Assembly: GCA_023101725.1 (NCBI GenBank)
Contig: JALJCO010003469.1
Span: forward strand, 620,001-684,000
Direction of reading: 5' to 3'
DNA length: 64,000 bases
From: Atherinomorus stipes
Lineage: Eukaryota; Chordata; Actinopteri; Atheriniformes; Atherinidae
Shown here: one piece after another, positions 46,611-58,004 of the stretch
Layout of the letters: each line of letters opens with the position of its first letter
Position numbering within the stretch: position 1 is the first letter of the stretch
Notes under the pieces: generated by a model
Database searches by the model: none
What the model saw: the letters and a program-made list of their open reading frames with translations, nothing else
What the model was told of the DNA's origin: nothing
Program-made: the position numbers and the translations under genes

Positions 46611-47366
46611 TGTGCTGCTTCTGCTGCCTGGAACGACCTGGAAAATGACCTGGAACGGGAAAAGCTGGTCTCACCACAAGCATATAAAGTATGAAGAGTC
46701 AATGTATAATTTATTAAAGTAACACTACAAAATAGAAGTTTAACATAATACCCCCAAACAAATTAAAACTTCACATACTGAAAAATACTATTATGGAATT
46801 AAAACATGATTAAATGCATAAATAAATAAACAAAGGAAAAAAATTATTTAAAATCAATGAAAGTGGTGAAAAATAAATAAAATACCATTATGAAATAAAA
46901 ATGTCATTCAGTAAATACATTAACCATTGAAGAATGTTCAGTTTATCTTTTTATTTTGTATTTATTACATTTGGTGTTTTGTTTTATTTTATTTCACGGA
47001 ATATTCACTCATTTCAGAATTTATTTATTTAATCATGAATAAAACGGCTCCCATAATAAAGATATCTTAAACTTATAGACCTATCAGATGCTTTATTTAA
47101 CAAACTGCCCTGATAGTCTTGGAGGCAACCCTAATTTTTCACGCCTGAATCAAATGACTGGCTCGTTAAAAGGCTTGCAAAGAATTTGATGAGAAAGTTC
47201 ATAAAAACAGAAGTTAGAGAAGGAACACATCAAAAACATGAAGGGCAGTGGGTTCTGAGGACTTGAGTTGAGAAACAGTGGTTTAACATGGTGTTTTACA
47301 TCTCACTCTGGTATGTTTTTTGTTTCAATTAGTTCATGTTTTCTCTGTTCATGCCAACAACATCAT
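46611..47366. other. Non-coding, very AT-rich DNA
   Basis: Long AT-rich stretch (46720-47060) with many AATAAA-like words. Nothing coding. Confidence 0.5.
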
Positions 47367-47538
47367 CCCAGCTGGCATTCGACCGACTTTAAACGTTTAA
47401 ATGTGGTTGAAATGATGAACTTTAATTCACTGTCAAAACACTGTTGAACACCCAATGGTTGAAATGGTGGTGTTAACTCACCATAGATTCAACTTTGAAA
47501 TATCAGCAGTTTTTTAGTTCTGTCTAATTACAGACATT

Positions 47539-47579
47539 CAATGTTGCACAGATAAGTAAGCCTTATCTGTGCAACATTG
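47539..47579. repeat. Perfect 18-bp-arm hairpin
   Basis: CAATGTTGCACAGATAAG (47539-47556) and its exact reverse complement (47562-47579) enclose a 5-base loop. It lies in the left subterminal region of the TIR element, about 170 bases inside the end. Confidence 0.95.
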
Positions 47580-47961
47580 TTTATTTATTTATTTTACAAC
47601 CATTTCTTTAAAAAGAATTGCTTAAAAATAACTGTTGAAAAACTAATATTATTCCAACATCCGAACAACGCTGACTTGCAAAATAAACTAAAATTAATGT
47701 TGACTGAACGGTGGCAATTCACCCGTGTTTCAGCCGTTGAGGAACACAACATTAAAATGATGTTGATGTTTCATTGTTGATTAGATTTGCAAAATCGAAA
47801 CAAAATCCAATGGTTATTTTCCTGGTTTCCTCTTCCGGTTCTCAGCGAGTGCAGACGTGCTTTCCTCTGCTCCTTCCCTCCCTGCTTTCCCTGCAATCTT
47901 TGTCCGGTCGCATCTCGAAGCTTCTCTCTGCATTTTTCTCCTAAATCCTAAAACTTAAACT

Positions 47962-48345
47962 ATGGATCTGGTCAGCTGGTCTCTCAATGCAATGGATAAT
48001 ATTTTTTCTACCCAGGGACAGGGTGTGGGGGCAGCATCTTGTCCGGATGGTACGGTCCCAGCAGGTCACACTGAAGACCTGTACACTTTTGGATTTATGA
48101 TAACTGGGTTGCTGCTGATTGGAGCTGTCTGGTACCTGGTTCTTTGGGAAACTCTGAAGCTGACGGCAGCTGTGGTCAGGCTGCCGTCCGAGCTGTCACT
48201 CCGAGCCATCAACACTCAGACTCAAACTTTGTGCACGTTGACTCGCGCGGATGCCCTGTGGGGCAAACTGGGGACGATGTCTGACAGCATAAAGGATGTT
48301 GGGTTCTACCTGGAGCAGTTGGAGACTCGGATTGGGGGTAATTAA
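47962..48345 (+). CDS. Small single-pass membrane protein, family unknown
   Basis: The frame encodes 127 residues. I do not recognise a named family. Residues 1-40 are polar with two cysteine-poor stretches and one Cys-Pro-Asp-Gly patch (27-30). Residues 41-62 form one strong hydrophobic segment (YTFGFMITGLLLIGAVWYLV core), so a membrane anchor is likely. Residues 64-127 are an amphipathic, helix-prone tail with regular hydrophobic spacing (residues 97-123) and no catalytic motif. There is no N-terminal signal peptide. The ATG has A at -3 and G at +4, a strong start context. A long 3' region with AATAAA and a LINE-like tail follows. Codon use is GC-richer than the surroundings. It may be a real gene of the mobile unit or a host-derived retrocopy. 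It is intact, unlike every other coding relic here. Confidence 0.5.
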   Translation: MDLVSWSLNAMDNIFSTQGQGVGAASCPDGTVPAGHTEDLYTFGFMITGLLLIGAVWYLVLWETLKLTAAVVRLPSELSLRAINTQTQTLCTLTRADALWGKLGTMSDSIKDVGFYLEQLETRIGGN

Positions 48346-48771
48346 CACAAATTTGGCTGATTTGGATGCCATTGTGAGACCTGCTGAAGACTTTACAGCC
48401 AGACAGAAACATGCTTCTGCCTGGACCCAAACTATCTCTCTTATCTCAATCTGGTCCCCCGGGGGGATCTGACGGCGTTTTATATATATGGCTGTGAGCA
48501 CTGTCTCTTGCTACGCACAATTTCCTTGACTGATGGCACTTCCACCATGCTAGTCCTTCTTTCCCCACTCGGGAGCAGCCTTGCAGCTGCTTCGACTCCC
48601 AAATGTCCTTGGCGAAACTGCCGAAGTGAAGTTCGGTGTGTCTTTTTTTTGTCTCCAAGGTCTTCACCTGTGTACGTGGAGAGTTCGGAGACCTCTTTTT
48701 TTTATCACTTACCCACCTCTCCTCATGTTACCGTTTTCTCTCTGCAAAGGTGCGCCCTGCGAGGGGCTGCG

Positions 48772-48899
48772 TGACCACGGTCTGCCTGATCCTGTCTTGT
48801 TATGTTCTTTTGTTTTTGTGTCTTGGACGGGTTGTACTGAACCATGAATTTCCCCCTCGGGGATCAATAAAGTATCTTTGATTTGATTGATTTGATTAT
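48772..48899 (+). terminator. Polyadenylation signal and LINE-like 3' tail
   Basis: CCCCTCGGGGATCAATAAAG with AATAAA at 48866-48871, then TTGATTTGATTGATTTGATT. GAATTTCCCC...GGGATCAATAAAGTAT followed by a short tandem repeat is the style of Rex1-group LINE 3' ends in fish. This suggests that the upstream unit was spread by reverse transcription. Confidence 0.6.
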
Positions 48900-49180
48900 T
48901 TAATGTGAGACCCAACATTGATTCAACGTTGACACGTTAAAATGTCAGCTGGGATGTTTTGTGTACTCACGATTTCGCTTATTGTTTGTGCTGCTGCCTT
49001 TTTCAGGACACTCTTGTAAAAGAGACTTTAATCGCAATGAGTCGATTTTTCTGGATAATTAAAGTTTCAATAAATAAAACTGTATTTGTTTGCTTTTTTT
49101 TCCTCTGGGCAGGTGGTGCTTACTACCTCAGTTAAATAGCCCTGATTAAGTCTCCAAGTGCTCCGCCTCAGCTTCAGATT

Positions 49181-49187
49181 CCCCCCC

Positions 49188-49265
<78 letters not shown>
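49181..49265. repeat. C9/G76 homopolymer junction
   Basis: Nine C (49181-49189) run directly into 76 G (49190-49265). No other base interrupts. It can fold back on itself or form quadruplexes, and may be a sequencing or assembly artefact. Confidence 0.95.
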
Positions 49266-49266
<1 letters not shown>

Positions 49267-49269
49267 TGA

Positions 49270-50505
49270 CTCAGACTGCTACAGATAAATAAAATGAAGG
49301 TCATGAAAGAAAAACCAACAAAAAAATTACTGCTGCATAATAAAGCACATTATCTTGAGCAGGCAAATCATTTACATTTCCAACAGTCTTTATTTATTTT
49401 GTGAGTAGATATTTCATATGTCAAATAAAGTTTACAGATGAAACCTTTCCAGGACTTTGAACAGTTTGCATGTCTAAGTTTAACAAACTGCCTCCATTAA
49501 AACGGGGACCTCCTGCTTTAACTTCTCTTCTGGATGTCTGATGTTTCGAACATCCCACCTCTGCCGCCTCTCACTCATCTGAAAGTGGCTGAGAAAAAGG
49601 TCGCAAGATGAGGACCGGTTTAACAAAGTGCCTTCTGCTCATCCTGCCTTCTAGGAAATGAAAGCAGAGGTCTAGATGAGCCAGTCAGCAGGGGTTCATT
49701 ATGGATGCTTGGTAATCTCTGGAAATCTGAAAACGCTCCTCTCCACAGAATGGTCCACCTGACTGGGCATGGCGCCAGTTATGGGGCCCTCTAGGGGGGG
49801 GGGGAAAGCCATACGAGAATTACACCACACATTAATTCTGAATAACACCAGACAATCTGCTGAAGACAGCCCTCCTATGAAAATGATGTGAATGAGATCT
49901 GGGTTCCCAGATAAGAGGACCCGGGCCTTTGGGCAAGCCTAACATGTTCATGGATCCAACATACTGATTCACACAGAGCTCAGCAGAGCATGCAGGAAGC
50001 ATCTGCATGACTGCCCTAAATTTGCCTGACATGGGCTTGAAATTGAATCTAATGTAGAGCTCCCCTGGAGACACCGAGCAGAACACGAGCGAAAAATAAA
50101 TAAATTTAAGAATAGAAAGAAAGAAAGGCACTTTGGGATGCAGAATTTAACCCAGATAAAGATGAGAACAAAGTGTTAACTGCAGACAAGAGTCTGTATA
50201 CTTGTAGTGAAGCTTATTTATCACAATGGCAGCACAGATAGAGAACTGGACATGTTGTTTGCACTGGTGGATGTGAGTTTGTGAACATTCAGCCCACTAA
50301 ATCAGCAGGAAATGTAGCAGTTCCTTACAGAACAGGAGAGGTGTTATGTTCATGACTATTTTGAAGGTTATTTTTTGGCTCCACTCTGCGGTAGAAACTC
50401 TAGAACGCGCAAATTTAATATCATTATTTTACATAATTTGTGTTCACTCAGAAACTTTCAACAAAAAAAAGCATCACAACCAAGAAACCTCATATATATA
50501 TATAC
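49270..50505. other. Non-coding DNA
   Basis: A G run at 49794-49803. No exon or mobile element recognised. Confidence 0.5.
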
Positions 50506-50580
50506 TGTGTATAGCATATTGCACTTTCTCAAAAAATATAGTGTGTGTGTGGGTGTGTGTGTGTGTGAGAGAGAGAGAGC
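50506..50580. repeat. TA, TG and GA microsatellites
   Basis: TA run near 50491-50503, TG run 50541-50568 with one GG, then a GA run 50567-50579. Confidence 0.9.
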
Positions 50581-50587
50581 TCACCAG

Positions 50588-50640
50588 TAGGGATGCATGA
50601 TATTGGACTTTTGGCTGATATTACAACCGCTGCATTTGCT
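50588..50640 (+). mobile_element. hAT-like end fragment (TAGGGATGCATGATATTGG)
   Basis: TAGGGATGCATGATATTGGA followed by TTTTGGCTGATATT matches the left end style of fish hAT elements with TAGGGATGCACGATAT ends. No right end nearby. Confidence 0.5.
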
Positions 50641-50844
50641 GCACATCCAGTTGTTGCCGGAGACATCATGAGGCTACAATGGAATGAAGGTGCAGACCTT
50701 TCAGTGCTTTTTTGTGGACACTATAAATACACTAAATACTTGAACACTGTAAAACACAGTGAAAATATAAAAACTCTTAAATGTAAAAACTGTGACACAA
50801 GTACAAAAAGAAAGGTGGGAGCTAAAATGATCATTGTGTTCATA

Positions 50845-51690
50845 ATATATATTGCACAGATTGGGTCTTGCACAGAAAACAGTAAAGAGGTATTTATGGC
50901 TGTGACAGCAGTTGGAAAGAAGCTGTTTTTCAGTCCATTTGTCCTGGTTTTTGTTTCTGTCTGCCCGATGGCAGAAGCTCAAACAGGGAGCTGCCCTGGT
51001 GGTAAGAGTCCTTTGGGATGGTGTCTTCTCTTCTGAGGCAGTAAGAGCCATGAAGGTCCTCCCAGCGTGGTGGAGGGCACCCATTGACCTTCTCGGCATT
51101 TCAGTAACCCTTTGGAGTTGTTTCCTGTTTGCCACTGTGCAGCTGGCAATCCACGTGCAGAGGCAGTATGTGAGGATGCTTTCCATGGTGGAGAAGTAAA
51201 AGGACACAAGCAGTCTTTGGCTGATGTTGTTCTTCCTGAGGAGTCTCAGGAAGTGAAGTCCAAGTCAGCTTCTTCTCAATGTGAACTCCCAGAAAGTGGA
51301 AGTCACTGACCCTTCCCACTCAGGTCCCACTGATGAGAATGGGGTGAATGTCATTCTGTTCGTTCTGAAGTCTAAAAGTTTCCTCTCTTGACTGTGGGGA
51401 AGGATGGTGTTAAAAGCTGAACTATAATCCACAAAGAGAATGCGGGTGTCGTTTCCTTGCATTTCCTGGTGGGTTAGCGCTGTGTGTAATGCTGCGTTCA
51501 CGGTGTCCTCTGTTGTTATCTTGTAGGCAAACTCGTATGGGTCCAGCTGGGGGTTATGAAGGCCATGATATGGCCCCTAACCAGTTTTTTAAAGCACTTT
51601 ATCACCACTGGTGTAGTTGAGGTGATGGGAGATGTTTTTGAGTAGGAAGATGGTGGTGGAGGTCTTCAGGCAGGATGGGACTGCAGACTG
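50845..51690 (-). pseudogene. Rex1-like LINE reverse transcriptase, catalytic core deleted
   Basis: Minus-strand pieces in order: HLNYTSGDKVLKKLV (about 51625-51580), ILFVDYSSAFNTILP (about 51440-51397), then directly DFRTNRMTFTP (about 51380), VSDFHFLGVHIEKKLTW (51310-51260), STMESILTYCLCTW (about 51190-51150) and a KNSFFPTAV-like C-terminus (about 50930-50900). From family knowledge these are Rex1-clade reverse transcriptase and C-terminal motifs. The stretch between the SAFNTI motif and the DFR motif, which should hold the catalytic FADD box, is missing at about 51385. Several frameshifts occur. The 5' side is split by an insertion (51691-53232) and continues at 53236. It is inactive. Confidence 0.85.
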
Positions 51691-53232
51691 TCAGTAGCTG
51701 GGTTTCCATTACACTTTTTCGGAAAATACAAGCGATATTTCTTAAAGTTGTACTTCCGTGGTTATTTAATTAATATTTCTGTGTTCTCCATTATTATTAA
51801 ATGCATTCTGCATCGTTTCTGTTTAAAAAAACCTTCTGGTTGCTTTGTATCCAGCTGTATTTGTATACTAGAAGAGAGGCTTGTGGTCCAACGGCAGGCT
51901 TTTCTGGGTCCTTCTCATGAATTTCCGTCTGATAGCTGGCTCCCATCAATGTATGAAGGAAGCTCCACCCTCCGCTCTTATTTCGCTACACACAGGAAAT
52001 AGAGCCGACAAACAAGTTTGTTCCGCCATGCTAACAAACAGTTAGCTAATTAGCTTCTCAACTCCGAAGCTACAGTCGTGCAGTCTTTACTTCTAGTGTG
52101 TAGTGGAGGGTTACCTGCCTTCCAATGGACAGATAGAAACCCCCCGTGGGATACGCTATTTGCAATGTTACGTAGAAGTGCAAGGCTGTTCCCGATTCGC
52201 TCTTCTCTTCGTATTGTTTCTGTGATGAGGAAGCACAGCCGACTGGGGGGGAACGCAAACGCTAGCAAGTCAGCATGTGTAAGTAAACAAAGGGAAACCC
52301 TCCGTATTTCAGAAGGAGCGAGTTAAATGGGTTTTCAGTGGAAGGAGGCCTTTAAATTTTGAAAAAGTACAATTGCGATGTAGGTGTTTTTATTGAATGG
52401 TAAAAGCCATAATTCTCGTAAAACCCAGTTCTGCGAGACTCCACTTTGAGGAGGATGGAGATATAAACATTTAGTGTTTTAGAGCTGCTGCCCTTATCAT
52501 CAGGAGATGAAAGCTACGGATGATGATTCAGAGGTAAAGTCTGTATGTATGGAGCCCCTGATCACATCAGCAGGGAAAAACAGTCATGGCGACTTCAAGG
52601 ATAGATGCCCGAAACGTAACATAAATTAAAACCCCTCAGGATCAACTTCAGGGTGTGGATGTTCCTGTCTGATGTGATGATGCAGCTGCTGATTTGAGGG
52701 CGCAGTCATACGATGTGATCCGTGGTCACGTTTTTAAATCCTGGTGACATATAATTGACATGTGGGAACGAGATAACCGAGTCGTGGTGTTACAAATGTG
52801 TGGAAACGCTAGCCTATGGCCAGTCGTTAATATTCGAAGAACTTAAACCATCTGTATAATGTCCAAAATGAACTCAGCTTGCTGAGTTATGGCGATTTAG
52901 GATTTTTCATTTATGTGACTGATAAAAACTTCCCCATCACTCCGAATTCACGGTTAATGCTTGTAAATGATCATATTAATCATAATTAAGAAGGAATAAC
53001 TGGATTTTAGCACCCACCATCACGCCTGATGGCGTGTAATTGCGGAGAAAAAGTTTCCATTACACTTACGTGAAAAACTGCTTCATCGAAAGATCTGGTT
53101 TTATGCCTCATGAAAGTAAAAACTTTTTTGCGATATTTGAGACTTTTCTAAATGTAGTTTTCCATTAGCGGTTTTTAATTGCAATATTTGGGTTTTGCGA
53201 AATTCCAGGTGTAATCGAAACCCAGCTCGTGA
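51691..53232. mobile_element. 1.5-kb TIR element inserted in the Rex1-like LINE
   Basis: Left end AGCTGGGTTTCCATTACAC and right end GTGTAATCGAAACCCAGCT are inverted repeats with one mismatch. The palindrome extends outward (CTGTCA / TGACAG), so the exact edges may lie at 51688 and 53235. Subterminal copies of GTTTCCATTACACTTACG (53055) also occur. No transposase. LINE coding sequence flanks both sides. Confidence 0.75.
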
Positions 53233-53360
53233 CAGGTTGAAAATCTTTGTAAGATTTTCTTCATACAAGAAAATCTTGGACAAAGAACACAGTCTTTCAA
53301 TGACTGTCCTGAGATGTCCGCACGGGCCGTTGCCTTCTAGAATCTCCCCCCCCAAAATAG
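53233..53360 (-). pseudogene. Rex1-like LINE, upstream piece
   Basis: The minus-strand reading (LRTVIERLCSLSKI, TKIFNLS) resembles the part of a Rex1-clade reverse transcriptase just before the segment at 51690. It reads up to the inserted element and then resumes beyond it. Confidence 0.6.
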
Positions 53361-53624
53361 TCCAACCTCTTCTCTCCTCCCAACTCTTCTGAGATCCTCT
53401 CCAGCAGATTAAAGTCAGTCTGTTTTCTTTTCATCTTATCTGTCCATTCCACTCTCTGTCTTGATTATCTTTAGCCTGTGTTTCTGTTAGCCTCCTACGA
53501 CCTGGTGTCCACATATGTGGACATCACATTTTTGCTGTCTGCACCTAATACTAAATTCTGTGTAAGCTGGACCCTGGGTTGGACATAAAGATGGACACTT
53601 GCACTGCCATCTGATGATGTCAGA

Positions 53625-53671
<47 letters not shown>

Positions 53672-53737
53672 ATTCAGAATAGTATTTATATCTTCATCAT
53701 ATATTATTAAATAGTGCTATTTATAACCAAAAATATA
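53361..53737. other. Non-coding DNA with AT microsatellite
   Basis: AT run at 53628-53668. The rest shows no recognised feature. It separates the Rex1-like and L2-like LINEs. Confidence 0.6.
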
Positions 53738-55066
53738 GATAGGCAAGTTTATTTTTTATTTGTTTAGCAGATTCATGTACAAGACAATTCAAAGTGCTTT
53801 ATAGAACAATATAATTACAGCAGGGTGCAAAAGGGAAAGACAAAAAATTAGAGACATAAAAGAAGAAGATGATCTAAAATTAAAAACATTAAAACAAATT
53901 TAAAACATCAAAAACATTTACAATTAGAAAGAGAGAATATATAGACGTGCAGATTTTAACTTTTGAATAAAATATAGGTAAATGCAGCTGAGAACAGGTG
54001 GGTCTTCAACCTGGATTTAAATAAACTAAGTGTTTCAGCTGATCTGAGACTTTCTGGGAGTTTGTTCCAGACATGTGGAGCATAGAAGCTGAACGCAGCT
54101 TCTCCATGTCTGGTTCTGACTCTGGGAACTAATAAAAGACTGGATCCAGATGACCTGAGGGGTCTAGTAGGTTCATACTGGGTCAAGAGGTCACTGATGT
54201 ATTTTGGGCCTAAACCATTCAGAGCTTTATAGACCAGCAGCAGGACTTTAAAGTCTATTCTCTGACGGACTGGCAGCCAGTGTAAAGACCTCAGAACTGG
54301 ACTGATGTGGTCCATTTTTCTGGTCTTAGTGAGAACTCGGGCAGCAGAGTTCTGAATGAGATGCAGCTGCCTGATTTTTTTTTTTAGGTAGACCAGTAAA
54401 GACGCTGTTACAGTAATCAAGTCGACTGAAGATGAATGCGTGGACTAGTTTTTCCAGATTTTCCTGACACATCAGATCTTTTATTCTCGAGATGTTTTTC
54501 AGGTGATAGTAGGCTGATTTAGGGATCCCTTTGATGTGTTTTTCAAAGTTTAGGTCTGAGTCCATCACTACACCCAGATTTCTGGCCTGATTGGTGGTTT
54601 TTAGGTGTATGAACTAAAGTTCTCTGGTGACCTGCTGTCGTTTCTCTTTGGCTCCAAAAACAATCACCTCAGTTTTGTTTTTATTCGGCTGAAGAAAGTT
54701 GAGGCACATCCAGTCATTAATCTCCTCAATACATTTACCAAGAGCCTGTACAGGGCCCCAGTCTCCTGGTGACACTGTAATATATAGCTGTGTGTCATCT
54801 GCGTAGCTATGGTAACTAATATTGTTGTTCTTTATAACCTGGGCCAATGGGAGCATGTAGATGTTAAACAGAAGAGGTCCCAGGATAGAGCCCTGGGGAA
54901 CTCCACAGGTCATTTTTGTCTGCTCAGATGTAAAATTATGAATACATGTTTTAAAATTATATTCATTGGTTACTCCAAAGCCCCAAAACAGCTTGCAGAA
55001 ATCTAGATACAAGCCAAACTTAGGCTTGAGACTTACCTTCCTCTTGTGTTGGCTTCCTGTTACCAT
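53738..55066 (-). pseudogene. L2-like LINE, 5'-truncated, with complete 3' end
   Basis: Minus-strand frames give [19 protein letters not shown] (about 54925-54870) with MTCGVPQGS, then YADDTQLY (catalytic, about 54805-54782), [15 protein letters not shown], a KLVHAFIFSRLDYCNSVFTGL stretch (about 54450-54390), then RVLTKTRKMDHISPVL, SLHWLPVRQRIDFKVLLLVYKA, APHVWNKLPESLRSAETLS and FKSRLKTHLF (to about 53990). This order is the L2/CR1 group reverse transcriptase plus C-terminal region. The 3' UTR ends with AATAAACTTGCC at the low-coordinate edge (53738-53760), typical of L2 in fish. Two frameshifts and an extra T run (54369-54379) break it. It is truncated at the 5' side near 54,940-55,066. Confidence 0.9.
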
Positions 55067-55118
55067 ATATGTTAATCAGCCAGTATTGACTCGTCTCTTA
55101 AATCGGCCTACAAATTAC

Positions 55119-55149
<31 letters not shown>

Positions 55150-56030
55150 AGAATAAATCAAATTAGCTTTTTTTCACATATTGGTTATCTAGTTAGGCAT
55201 ACTTATCCGTGAAACGGTATTTATTTATTTATTTGTGGCCACCATGGGCCTTTCTTTTCATTGCTTATCTCCCATTCTCAATGTAAAGAAATGGCCAAAC
55301 AAAGAACAAGAGAAATATCATTCATGAATAAAAGGTTGATAGCTACCTAACAATTACTAAGAAGCATTATCACACATCTTTTCAACAAATTTGCTCTAAG
55401 TTTTTGTTATTTTATTATTATAAGCTATAGTAACATCTGTGGCATTCCAGGTCATTTGGCCCACATATATGTTCAAGAAACAAAAAAGTTTCAGTTGTTT
55501 TTTATTTTCCAAATGTCCTTGAGGCAAGGCCTGCTGAGGAGGATGCTACCAGTAATACTTATTATTTTGGTAATGGTATAGTTGAAGCGCTAGGTGAGCT
55601 CTGCAGCTGTCTGACTCATGCTGCAGCAGCTAGGTCTTGGGCACCTGTTCCCTTCACTCATATGGATTGACATGGGAACTTCCAGCTTCCTCAATAAACA
55701 TTTACCACTTTCTCAGGTTTTTAGTATTGCAGTTCATTCAAAACCTAAAAGCAGGATAGTGGTGACCCTACCAAAAGAGAGGTTATCACTCGTTGTTTTG
55801 AACGTGAACAGCCATGGTGTGTTACTATCCAGTTGTTAGTGTTGCCGTGAAGTGAAATGCAGCTGTGAAGTGATGCACTTTCCCAAGAGTAAAAGTAGTG
55901 AAGTGTTGCCTCTCAGCATCAGGATGATGACGGCTGTAGGTACTTGCATGATAAATTTCAGTGTGGCATCAGGTCAGAAAATTACAAACGTAGTACATAA
56001 ATTAATCTGCACGAATTTAGCTTGATTTTG
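55067..56030. other. Non-coding DNA with poly(A) run
   Basis: 26 or so A at about 55125-55150. No exon recognised. The frame at 55618-55839 has no family features. Confidence 0.5.
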
Positions 56031-56455
56031 GCCTGACAGAGATGTCGCAGACAGTCGCTCTCTTTCGTGCCCAATTCTGCATTGTCGTATCGCAGAATAT
56101 CACGTCTTCACTTCATGAAGTGTGACATAATCAGCGATTGTCGATTTGGCGTCTGCGACACTTCATGACCACCATGCAGAAAGACTGGCATGTCAGAACT
56201 TTTTGGGTTTGTCAGCCGAGTGTTCCATGTGTGTGTGTTGCCATGACTGATTGACAGCTGCTTGTCCCGCCCCCCCGTCTTGTGCCGTCTCTTGCAACAC
56301 CACGCAATGGACAGTTGTGTCTGGTGCCATTCTTGTAGTGTGACCACTCGCGAGTAACAAGACACCATCCAATTTTATGACACATATGTAAATATGTTAA
56401 TCTGACACAGCGACCGCCATGAACGATGAAAAAAGTTGTGTAGTCTGATCCAGGC
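56031..56455 (-). mobile_element. MITE of the GCCTGGATCAGACTACAC type
   Basis: On the minus strand it starts TGCCTGGATCAGACTACACA and ends near GGCCTGACAGAGATGTCGC in the plus reading. The interior carries TCGCGAGTGGTCACACTACA. It belongs to a common fish non-autonomous DNA element. The long minus-strand frames (56108-56368, 56212-56637) are chance frames in it. Confidence 0.5.
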
Positions 56456-58000
56456 ATAAGTCTTTGGTGGTCTAGTTCAACCTCAAAGGTCTGTTCCAGC
56501 AGGAGGGTATAGAAGCACTTATTTGCTTTCAGTAATGTGAAAGTGTTGGTGTCCCTGGGTTGTGAATAAAACTGTTTGTGTTCATGATCATGTTTGGATA
56601 CATGCATACAGTATGTCTCACGCCTCTTCATGGACATGTGGTGTAACTGACAGAGGAAAGTTGATTTTCAGCTACAGCTTCTCCCACAGAAGCAGCAGAT
56701 AAAGCTGAAATCCTTCATGTCTGCACCTAGGAGATTCATATCTTCTGTCAGGCTGTGGTGGCAAGTTCAATCTGCCCTGCATCTGCTGGGGCAGCAGAAC
56801 CAGAACCCACAGACTCAACAAACTATTACAGTTACTTTCTTTAACAGGGGAAACTGGGATCAAACCAATCTTCCAGTTGGCAATTACTCTTCCTCTTGAG
56901 CAACAGCCACATCTTTGCATATTATTCAGTTCCTCTGCAGTCTGTGACTTTGGTTATATATGTCTGTCCTTCATTAATTAAATTTTTCCCATTTGTTTTT
57001 CTTCTTTTCTTTTTTATTTATATTATTTTAGGAGTTTAAATGGAGCATTGTGACAAAGGAGGTCAAGGATGCTGTTATGCCATTCATATAACATACTTAC
57101 TGTCCTAAAAATGGGTTTCTGCTCTAGAGGCAATGACCATTGACATTGAAAGAAAATAGCTTTGCACCATTAAAGGAGATGTGACTCCATTTCAAATGAG
57201 ATTAAATTAATCTACTGTTATTGAGTGCTTTAATACACTCAGTGGGCAAAGTCCTTCAGTCCAATTTAATTATAACTATTCAGGAAAAAAAAGTTTGGCT
57301 AACTTAAGTTTTATGTGCCATTATTTTATTCAATCTGGGTGCGATGAGGCTGTTTGATAGGAAGGATAGCAGCACTTCATCTTCATTAAAAGTTGGTTCT
57401 TAGGACACATCTACTCAGTTCAGTGGATAATAATGTCTGTGATGGGTAAAATGGCTAACATATGTGCGGCTCCAGTACATGTGCTCCCAGTAGGAGGACC
57501 ATCATGTGCTTTAATAGTTTACTGCTCTGACCCTCCATCTGTCTCCCTATGGGGAACAGAGAGTAGAGCTATCTGTGACACTCGCCGTAAATCCCTAAAT
57601 ACAGTTTGATGCAAAGACAAAACTCTGCATGGCGATGTAAATGTGTGACCACTCAAGTCAAACTACTTCATATCTGTTTTTAAGTGTGAACATCTGGCAG
57701 ACACAGTGCATTTACATGTGGCAGGGTTGAGTTATGTCTGTCAGCAGCAGCAGGGTCAGGGTTGAGGCCAGAAAACAGCTGGACGCTGCAGAGGATTTCA
57801 GGATGGACCAAGGTTGCGAGTGGAGATGACTTCTAAAATGACAGCTGGACCTTGATTTAGTTATTTTAATAATAATATGACTTAAAAAAGGGAAAAAGAC
57901 AGGATAAAGGGTTTAACAAATTCTGCATAAACAAAAACATCCATCAGTGTAATACAAAATTATTTAGAAAAACAAACATATTCAGTGTGAGTTGTTGCTC
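56456..58000. other. Non-coding DNA
   Basis: No gene, RNA or repeat recognised. The overlapping frames at 56672-56920 minus and 56717-56899 plus are unsupported. Confidence 0.5.
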
Positions 58001-58004
58001 TTAA

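Larger units (their letters stand above)
47367..48953 (+). mobile_element. 1.6-kb terminal-inverted-repeat element carrying a membrane-protein frame
   Basis: Ends CCCAGCTGGCATT and AATGTCAGCTGGG are inverted repeats with one mismatch. AT flanks both sides (47365-47366, 48954-48955), a likely 2-bp target duplication. The left 450 bases contain a perfect hairpin and many CAACATT/GTTGAA words. Inside lies a unit (about 47824-48899) with a leader, a 127-codon frame, 520 bases of 3' sequence, AATAAA at 48866-48871 and a TTGATTTGATTGATTTGATT tail like a non-LTR retroposon. TTATTT words at both edges of that unit (47815-47820, 48896-48901) could be its own target duplication. So a retroposon may sit inside a DNA element, or the frame may belong to the element. 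Confidence 0.7.

Noticed and set aside
50593..51207. Plus- and minus-strand frames of 147 and 168 codons
   Set aside because: The plus-strand frame is antisense to the Rex1-like LINE. The minus-strand one is partly LINE but shifts frame, so neither is a separate gene.
56108..56637. Minus-strand frames of 86 and 141 codons
   Set aside because: They lie in a common non-autonomous DNA element. No protein motif is recognisable.
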